In this document: one piece after another, positions 1 to 3,834 of the stretch | How the letters are laid out: each line of letters begins with the position of its first letter | Position numbering within the stretch: the first letter of the stretch is position 1 | Origin: an uncultured Clostridia bacterium | Lineage (GTDB): Bacteria > Bacillota > Clostridia > Christensenellales > Aristaeellaceae | Direction: 5' to 3' | DNA length: 5,007 nt | NCBI GenBank assembly: GCA_934647145.1 | Contig: CAKUFB010000209.1 | Location: forward strand, 1 to 5,007 | Program-made: the position numbers and the translations under genes | Notes under the pieces: model-generated | Databases searched by the model: none | What the model saw: the letters and a program-made list of their open reading frames with translations, nothing else | Told to the model about the DNA's origin: nothing

Positions 1-14
1 GCCATTTATAGACC

Positions 15-785
15 TTACTTCGCGGAATCGACCTGTTTAAGGAGCTCCTGTGCCTGCTCGCGGCTGACGGTGGCCAGCGCGGAGTAATTGCCCGAGAGCG
101 CCTGCGTGAGGTAGTCGTGGGCGGTTTTCCTGTCGCCGTCCTCGAAGGCCAGCCTGGCCAGGTAGTACAGCGTGTCCACCTGCGAGGGCTTGCGCTCATG
201 CGCCTTTTTGAAGTACTCGAGCGCCTTGTCGCGGTTGCCCATGGCCAGGTTGAGCTGCCCCAGGTTGTCCAGCACGACCGAGTCCTCGTCGTCGTAGTCG
301 AGCGCCTCGTCGTTGAAGGCGATGGCCTCGGTGAAATCGCCGGTCTGTTTGGCCTTTTCAATGAGCATGTAGCCCAGCGAGCCGTAGATCATGGAATTAT
401 TGCCGTCCGCTCTGGCGATTTTGAGCTGCTCGATGGCGCTGTCCAGGTGCCCCAGCTTCCACTGGCACACGGCGAAGTTCAGGCGTAGCTGGCGGCGCTC
501 CTCCTTGGTGATGCGCTTGTCGTGCTCAGCCTTGAGGAAAATCTCCTTCGCCTTTTCGAACTGCTTCATGCGCAGCAGCAGCACGCCGTAGGCCATCAGG
601 TAGCTGACGGTCATCTTGCCCTCCTGCGTGGCCTGCTCGTAGTACTTGAGCGCTTCCTCGTGCTTCTTACGAGCCTCCTCCGGCTTGCCCTGATCGGAAA
701 GCTGATTGCCCAGCACGTGGGCGCGATAGCCCTTTCCGCCGGTTCCGGTGGGCAGCGCGAAGCCCAGGTTTTTAAGAAATCCCAT
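15..785 (-). CDS. Tetratricopeptide-repeat (TPR) protein, 256 aa
   Basis: The protein is almost entirely helical TPR-type repeats. Recognisable units lie near residues 20-53, 61-88, 101-127, 133-166, 169-202 and 203-236, with typical spacing such as 'NLGQLNLAMGNRDKALEYFK' (about 174-193). TPR arrays are protein-binding scaffolds; no catalytic domain is visible. The first 17 residues are mildly hydrophobic and glycine-rich, but I see no convincing signal peptide or membrane segment, so a cytosolic location is likely. The open frame extends 22 codons further upstream, but the ATG at 785 is preferred because a GGAGGA ribosome site sits 8 nt before it and the extension only re-reads the end of the preceding gene. 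The start overlaps the 3' end of the YprB-like gene by 14 bp, suggesting coupled translation. The TPR assignment is secure; the specific role is unknown. Confidence 0.88.
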   Translation of the reverse strand: MGFLKNLGFALPTGTGGKGYRAHVLGNQLSDQGKPEEARKKHEEALKYYEQATQEGKMTVSYLMAYGVLLLRMKQFEKAKEIFLKAEHDKRITKEERRQLRLNFAVCQWKLGHLDSAIEQLKIARADGNNSMIYGSLGYMLIEKAKQTGDFTEAIAFNDEALDYDDEDSVVLDNLGQLNLAMGNRDKALEYFKKAHERKPSQVDTLYYLARLAFEDGDRKTAHDYLTQALSGNYSALATVSREQAQELLKQVDSAK

Positions 786-1947
786 GATGCTCTTCCTCCG
801 TTTGCTTTGATTTTTCAATTTTATGCGAAAGGCGGTCGCGGCGCGCGGCAAGGCGCGTCCGTTCCCGCTCGTCCCGGGTCATTTTGAGCGCCCGCTCGGT
901 CAGTCTCAGCGCGCCCTCCGGGTCTCTGTGGGCGTGCTCCAGGCGCTTGGCCAGCTCCTCATAGGGCAGTATGCCCATCTGGCGGCGGGAAATCATCTCC
1001 TGCCAGACGCCTTCGGCCTGCACCGCGCCTCCCTGCCGCTTGAGCAGCAGCGACAGGCGCATGTTGGCCTCGCCCGCGCAGGCGCGCGCTCGCAGCTGCG
1101 AGACGGTCGTCGCGGGGTGCGGCCGTGCGGCCAGGCGATAGCATTCTCCGGCCAGGTCGCTTTCCCCATGCCTTTCCAGCACGCGCCCCATGCTCAGCAC
1201 GTCCAGCATGTCGGTCTGCTCGGTCGGCGCGGCGTGCGAGTCGGCCAGGCGCACCAGCAGCGTAGACAGGGACACGACGTCCTGCCGGTTGTGCGCAATG
1301 ACTTCCTCCAGCGGGGCAAAGTCCCCGCTTTTCAGGAAGGCAAAGTAGCGCGCGGGCGCCTCGCTGCCGGGCAGGTCGTGCTCGCGCGGCGCGCCCAGCA
1401 CCTGCTCCTCCAGCCGGGAGAGAGAGCAGCGCGTCAGCCGCTTCTTCCACACCCTGCGCGCCGGGATGATCAGGTCCAGGTGCCGCATGCCGTCCAGCGC
1501 CTCCGTATCCATCCGGCACATGACCAGCCGGGAGCGCAAGAGCGGCGCGTCAAAGGTCTTTCCGTTGAAGGTAATCAGCGTATCTTTTCCGGCCAGCTCG
1601 CTTTGCAGCGCCCGCATCAGCTCCGGCTCGGCGGCGTAGCTGGGCATCAGGTACTGGCGCACGACGAACCGCCCCGCCCGCACGAACCCGACCCCGAGCA
1701 GAAACACCACCGTGCCCGCCCCGCCGGACAGGCCGGTGGTCTCGGTATCCAGAAACAGCGCGCGGGCAAGGTCGAGCGGCGCGTCCAGATCCATCCGCGA
1801 AAGCGCCTCGCCGCGGATTTCCGTCAGTCCCTTCGCAAGCGCAAACTCCGCCTCCCGCACCACCAGCTCGGTTTTCGGCGCGCTGCGCGCGGGGGCGGGC
1901 TGTCCGCTCTTCATGGCGTTGAGCTTCGCCCGCAGAGAACTGCCCAT
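772..1947 (-). CDS. yprB: YprB-like RNase H-fold (DEDD-type) exonuclease family protein, 391 aa
   Basis: This resembles the B. subtilis YprB family (RNase H-like, 3'-5' exonuclease fold). The Exo I motif is LFLDTETTGLSGG (residues 64-76) with presumed metal ligands D67 and E69. Exo II is LITFNGKTFDAPLLRSR (124-140) with D133. Exo III is HNRQDVVSL (219-227) with D223, and H219 sits where DEDDy enzymes have Tyr. All four acidic residues are present, so nuclease activity is plausible, but the substrate is unknown. Residues 1-60 are a poorly structured lead-in. About 245-370 is helical and TPR-like, as in other members, and the tail is charged. The frame also opens with GTG at 1950, but the adjacent ATG at 1947 has the better spacing (7 nt) from a GAGGGGG site. 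It is the first gene of a leftward operon with the TPR gene. The helicase gene that neighbours yprB in Bacillus is not in this window. The family call is firm; the function is not. Confidence 0.85.
   Translation of the reverse strand: MGSSLRAKLNAMKSGQPAPARSAPKTELVVREAEFALAKGLTEIRGEALSRMDLDAPLDLARALFLDTETTGLSGGAGTVVFLLGVGFVRAGRFVVRQYLMPSYAAEPELMRALQSELAGKDTLITFNGKTFDAPLLRSRLVMCRMDTEALDGMRHLDLIIPARRVWKKRLTRCSLSRLEEQVLGAPREHDLPGSEAPARYFAFLKSGDFAPLEEVIAHNRQDVVSLSTLLVRLADSHAAPTEQTDMLDVLSMGRVLERHGESDLAGECYRLAARPHPATTVSQLRARACAGEANMRLSLLLKRQGGAVQAEGVWQEMISRRQMGILPYEELAKRLEHAHRDPEGALRLTERALKMTRDERERTRLAARRDRLSHKIEKSKQTEEEHHGIS
794..799 (-). promoter_or_regulatory. Ribosome binding site of the TPR gene
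   Basis: On the minus strand GGAGGA lies 8 nt before the ATG at 785. It is inside the coding sequence of the upstream gene, and it decides the start in favour of the shorter 256-aa protein. Confidence 0.75.
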
Positions 1948-1954
1948 CACCCCG

Positions 1955-1961
1955 CCCCCTC
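1955..1961 (-). promoter_or_regulatory. Ribosome binding site of the YprB-like gene
   Basis: On the minus strand GAGGGGG lies 7 nt before ATG (1947) and only 4 nt before the in-frame GTG (1950). The spacing favours the ATG. Confidence 0.6.
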
Positions 1962-1988
1962 GCTCTCTCGAAAATCTCCCTTATCAAG

Positions 1989-2017
1989 ATTGTAGCGGCG
2001 CGGGGACGGCTTGTCAA
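1989..2017 (-). promoter_or_regulatory. Sigma-A type promoter for the yprB-TPR operon
   Basis: On the minus strand TTGACA (2017-2012) is a perfect -35 box, followed after exactly 17 bp by TACAAT (1994-1989), a 5/6 match to the -10 box. Transcription would start near 1982, giving a leader of about 35 nt that contains the GAGGGGG ribosome site. Orientation and spacing fit the leftward operon well. Confidence 0.75.
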
Positions 2018-2089
2018 GCGCGGCGCGTAAAAAAGCAATGGCGGCAAAAGGACTTGCGCTCCGGCGCCACCTTCGCCCGCCTGTTTGAT

Positions 2090-2109
2090 AAATTAAGACG
2101 CGCTAATTT
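2090..2109. promoter_or_regulatory. AT-rich inverted repeat upstream of the dehydrogenase promoter (possible operator or UP-like element)
   Basis: AAATTA (2090-2095) and TAATTT (2104-2109) are perfect 6-bp inverted arms separated by 8 nt. They end 11 bp before the -35 box of the rightward promoter. The placement suits an activator site or an AT-rich UP element. The arms are short, no known regulator consensus is matched, and chance is a real alternative. Confidence 0.25.
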
Positions 2110-2120
2110 TACCTGAACCC

Positions 2121-2149
2121 TTGCAACTTGCTTTCAGTGGTTGTATAAT
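2121..2149 (+). promoter_or_regulatory. Sigma-A type promoter for the dehydrogenase gene
   Basis: TTGCAA (2121-2126, 4/6 match to the -35 box) is followed after exactly 17 bp by a perfect TATAAT (2144-2149). The expected start is near 2156-2157, giving a leader of about 73 nt before the ATG at 2230. No clear promoter was found before the malic enzyme gene, so this one may serve both genes. Confidence 0.75.
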
Positions 2150-2157
2150 GTAATGAG

Positions 2158-2188
2158 AAAAAATACGGTCGGGAAACGTCCCGAGCCG
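2158..2188 (-). terminator. GC-rich hairpin with T run on the minus strand; also the 5'-leader hairpin of the plus-strand transcript
   Basis: CGGTCGGGA (2166-2174) pairs with TCCCGA...CCG (2179-2188): nine pairs with one bulged G and a 4-nt loop AACG. On the minus strand the hairpin is followed by TATTTTTT (2165-2158), the form of an intrinsic terminator, which would stop leftward antisense transcription before it reached the yprB promoter. On the plus strand it lies about 10 nt after the expected transcription start, so it may instead protect the 5' end of the dehydrogenase mRNA. The hairpin is clear; which role it plays is not. Confidence 0.4.
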
Positions 2189-2229
2189 TCCGGAAATGTC
2201 GATTCGAAAAAAAGAAAGGAAGATCACTC

Positions 2230-3357
2230 ATGGCCACGAAGTATCTGCACTACTCCTACGAGCAGCTGAACAAGTTCTGCATGGACGCGTTCACCAAATT
2301 CGGCTTCAAGGAAGACGAAGCTCGCATCATCACCGACGTGCTGCTCCTTTCCGACCTGTACGGCATCGAATCTCACGGCATGCAGCGCCTGGTTCGCTAC
2401 CACAAGGGCATCGAAAAGGGCATGATCAAGGTGGACGCGAAGCCCGAGGTCGTGTTCGAGACCCCGGTTTCCGCGGTCGTCGACGCGCATGACGGCATGG
2501 GTCAGCTGGCCGGCCACTTCGGCATGAGCCTGGCCATTGAAAAGGCCAGGAAGGTCGGCATGGCGGTCGTGACCGTGCGCAACTCCAACCACTACGGCAT
2601 CGCCGGCTACTATGCCAAGATGGCCTGCGACCAGGGCCTGGTCGGCGTATCCACGACCAACTCCGAGGCGATCATGGTGCCCACCTTCGCCCGCAAGGCG
2701 ATGATCGGCTCCAACCCCATCGCCGTATCGATGCCCGCCGATCCCTATCCCTTCTTCTTCGACGCCTCCACCACCGTCGTCACCCGCGGCAAGCTGGAGC
2801 TGTACAACAAGATGGAGAAGCCGCTTCCCGAGGGCTGGGCGCTGGACAAGAACGGCCACGCCTCCACCGACGCGAAGGACGTGCTGACCAACATCGTCGC
2901 CAAGAACGGCGGCGGCATCATGCCCCTGGGCGGCAACACCGAGCTGCTGGGCTCCCACAAGGGCTACGGCTACGGCATGCTGTGCGAGATCATGTGCTCC
3001 ATGTTCTCTCAGGGCACGCCCTCCAGCCGCGTGAACGTGGGCGGCAAGAGCGGTACCTGCCACGGCTTCATGGTCATCGATCCCAGGGTCTTCGGCGATC
3101 CCGAGGCCATCAAGGCGCACTTCTCCGCCTTCCTTCAGGAGCTGCGCGACACCCCCAAGGCCGACGGCCAGACCCGCATCTACACCCACGGCGAGAAGGA
3201 AGCCTTCGCTTACAAGGATCGCCTGGAAAACGGCATCGACGTCAACCAGAAGACCGTCGTCGAGATGTGCGACCTGGCCACCTACCTGGGCATGGACTAC
3301 AGGCCCTATCTGGGCGACGTGGACATTACCGACAAGGTCGAGACCAGCTACAAATAG
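2230..3357 (+). CDS. Malate/L-lactate dehydrogenase family (Ldh_2 type) oxidoreductase, 375 aa
   Basis: This belongs to the NAD(P)-dependent 2-hydroxyacid dehydrogenase family that includes malate, sulfolactate and ureidoglycolate dehydrogenases and is unrelated to Rossmann-fold LDH/MDH. Visible signatures are ESHGMQRLVRY (47-57), matching the conserved Ser-His...Arg substrate site (S48, H49, R53), and RNSNHYGIAGYYAKMA (117-132) with the presumed catalytic H121. Further signatures are STTNSEAIMVPTF (141-153), IGSNPIAVSMP (159-169) and GSHKGYGYGMLCEIMCSMFS (241-260). Length is typical, with no truncation. The ATG at 2230 follows AAAGGAAG with AGGA 9 nt upstream. The downstream malic enzyme favours malate/oxaloacetate as substrate, but that is context-based inference; lactate, sulfolactate or another 2-oxoacid remains possible, as does either cofactor. 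Codon use is strongly biased, suggesting high expression. The gene has its own promoter and a hairpin-bearing leader. Confidence 0.9.
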   Translation: MATKYLHYSYEQLNKFCMDAFTKFGFKEDEARIITDVLLLSDLYGIESHGMQRLVRYHKGIEKGMIKVDAKPEVVFETPVSAVVDAHDGMGQLAGHFGMSLAIEKARKVGMAVVTVRNSNHYGIAGYYAKMACDQGLVGVSTTNSEAIMVPTFARKAMIGSNPIAVSMPADPYPFFFDASTTVVTRGKLELYNKMEKPLPEGWALDKNGHASTDAKDVLTNIVAKNGGGIMPLGGNTELLGSHKGYGYGMLCEIMCSMFSQGTPSSRVNVGGKSGTCHGFMVIDPRVFGDPEAIKAHFSAFLQELRDTPKADGQTRIYTHGEKEAFAYKDRLENGIDVNQKTVVEMCDLATYLGMDYRPYLGDVDITDKVETSYK

Positions 3358-3375
3358 TCGGCAGGGCCGACGGCC
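3357..3375 (+). repeat. 19-mer hairpin element, copy 1
   Basis: GTCGGCAGGGCCGACGGCC contains a perfect 6-bp stem GTCGGC/GCCGAC with an AGG triloop (3357-3371). Its first base is the last base of the dehydrogenase TAG stop codon, so the array abuts the gene directly. Confidence 0.85.
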
Positions 3376-3399
3376 AACTTGCTGCCGCGGAGGCCACAC

Positions 3400-3442
3400 G
3401 AAATTGGAAACCATAGATTAGAGTTTCCAATTTCTTCGCGGG
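3400..3442 (+). repeat. 43-nt AT-rich palindromic core, copy 1
   Basis: Perfect 12-bp arms GAAATTGGAAAC (3400-3411) and GTTTCCAATTTC (3423-3434) enclose the 11-nt loop CATAGATTAGA. The invariant TTCGCGGG follows. All 43 nt are identical to copies 2 and 3. No T run follows, so it is not a standard intrinsic terminator. Confidence 0.9.
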
Positions 3443-3481
3443 TGAAAAAACAGCAGTTGTGCCCCACAAGGGTTACGGCGT

Positions 3482-3541
3482 GGGCAGTGCCCGGTGCCAC
3501 CTGCTGCCGCCGGGCAGTGCCCGGTGCCGCTCGCTGCCGCG
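3482..3541 (+). repeat. 30-bp tandem duplication of a variant GC hairpin module
   Basis: GGGCAGTGCCCGGTGCC occurs at 3482-3498 and 3512-3528, each followed by a related 13-nt segment containing GCTGCCGC, so two 30-bp modules stand in tandem with 4 mismatches. By position in the unit this module replaces the 19-mer element. It keeps a stem (GGGC/GCCC around an AGT triloop) although the sequence differs. The extra module accounts for most of the longer distance between cores 1 and 2 (152 bp against 115 bp). Confidence 0.75.
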
Positions 3542-3551
3542 GAGGCCACGC

Positions 3552-3594
3552 GAAATTGGAAACCATAGATTAGAGTTTCCAATTTCTTCGCGGG
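3552..3594 (+). repeat. 43-nt AT-rich palindromic core, copy 2
   Basis: Arms lie at 3552-3563 and 3575-3586, with the loop at 3564-3574. Identical to copies 1 and 3. The flank here is CGCGAA rather than CACGAA, so CGCGAA can pair with the downstream TTCGCG, giving a longer 15-bp stem with a 3-nt TTC bulge. Confidence 0.9.
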
Positions 3595-3624
3595 CAAGAA
3601 TCCCGAGCCTGTACCCCACAAGGG

Positions 3625-3643
3625 GTCGGCAGGGCCGACGGCC
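3625..3643 (+). repeat. 19-mer hairpin element, copy 2
   Basis: Identical to the 19-mer at 3357-3375, with stem GTCGGC/GCCGAC at 3625-3639. It opens unit 3 and lies 115 bp before the closing copy. Confidence 0.85.
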
Positions 3644-3666
3644 ACCTGCTGCCGCCTGGGCCACAC

Positions 3667-3709
3667 GAAATTGGAAACCATAGATTAGAGTTTCCAATTT
3701 CTTCGCGGG
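3667..3709 (+). repeat. 43-nt AT-rich palindromic core, copy 3
   Basis: Arms lie at 3667-3678 and 3690-3701, with the loop at 3679-3689. It is identical to the other two copies and exactly 115 bp after copy 2, the same distance as between the two 19-mers around unit 3. Confidence 0.9.
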
Positions 3710-3739
3710 CAAGAATCCCGAGGCAGTGCCCCACAAGAG

Positions 3740-3758
3740 GTCGGCAGGGCCGACGGCC
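3740..3758 (+). repeat. 19-mer hairpin element, copy 3 (closes the array)
   Basis: Identical to the other two 19-mers. The sequence after it (CCATTGGAAAAG, 3759-3770) carries ATTGGAAA, which matches part of the left arm of the core and may be a degenerate remnant of a further unit. Confidence 0.85.
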
Positions 3759-3780
3759 CCATTGGAAAAGTGAAACCTCA

Positions 3781-3817
3781 CGTCAGGCGTCAAGCGCCTG
3801 CAAACCGAAAACTGACG
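3781..3817 (+). promoter_or_regulatory. Two mutually exclusive stems in the leader of the malic enzyme gene
   Basis: CAGGCG (3784-3789) pairs perfectly with CGCCTG (3795-3800). Alternatively CGTCAG (3781-3786) pairs with CTGACG (3812-3817). The two stems share 3784-3786. The structure ends 3 nt before the AGGAG ribosome site at 3821-3825, so folding could affect translation. No switch class is recognised and each stem is only 6 bp. Confidence 0.3.
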
Positions 3818-3834
3818 AACAGGAGTGAAAGCAC

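Larger units (their letters stand above)
3357..3758. repeat. Composite palindromic repeat array (402 bp) filling the dehydrogenase-malic enzyme intergenic region
   Basis: The array has four blocks in the same orientation plus a closing element: unit 1 (3357-3472, about 116 bp), a partial GC-rich module (3473-3509, 37 bp), unit 2 (3510-3624, 115 bp), unit 3 (3625-3739, 115 bp) and a final 19-mer (3740-3758). Each full unit runs in the order GC-rich hairpin, linker with CTGCCGC and GGCCAC, AT-rich 43-nt palindrome ending CGCGGG, then a tail ending CCCCACAAG. Units 2 and 3 are the closest and share AAGAATCCCGAG after the core. Further small stems are possible, such as CGGG/CCCG (3591-3605) and ACCCC/GGGGT (3613-3626). 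No gene is credible here. It resembles REP/BIME-like or VNTR-like intergenic repeats in style, but I cannot name a family. Confidence 0.9.

Noticed and set aside
823..1995. Plus-strand open frame of 390 codons opposite the YprB-like gene
   Set aside because: It is a high-GC shadow, rich in Arg, Gln, His and Ala, with no domain. The minus strand carries clear exonuclease motifs, a promoter and a ribosome site.
2085..2100. FNR- or Rex-like site (TTGAT followed by AAATTAAG)
   Set aside because: Only one half-site resembles the FNR consensus, and the symmetry expected for Rex is poor.
2196..2492. Overlapping open frame starting before the dehydrogenase ATG
   Set aside because: It is out of frame with the dehydrogenase, has no good ribosome site and has a His/Arg-rich shadow composition.
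2954..2970. A 17-nt segment of the dehydrogenase gene (CCCACAAGGGCTACGGC) nearly identical to 3463-3479 in the repeat array
   Set aside because: Only one mismatch, but in the gene it encodes the conserved SHKGYG motif. The other repeat units keep only CCCACAAG and then diverge, so coincidence is more likely than a shared origin.
2224..3414. Minus-strand open frame of 396 codons opposite the dehydrogenase
   Set aside because: It is a composition-driven shadow rich in Val, Gly, His and Ala, without motifs. The plus strand encodes a recognisable full-length enzyme.
3400..3442. Intrinsic terminator for the dehydrogenase gene
   Set aside because: The 12-bp stem is strong, but it is AT-rich, has an 11-nt loop and is followed by TTCGCGGG rather than a T run. 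Transcription could still pause here, but the form is not standard.
3400..3709. CRISPR array
   Set aside because: The gaps between the 43-nt repeats are unequal (109 and 72 nt) and are themselves repetitive, and no cas gene is nearby.
3762..3790. Separate promoter for the malic enzyme gene starting at TTGGAA
   Set aside because: At 17 bp downstream the sequence is AGGCGT, which does not resemble a -10 box.
3418..3793. Small protein genes on either strand of the repeat array
   Set aside because: They are translations of the repeats, have no ribosome sites and show low-complexity Arg/Ala/Pro-rich composition.
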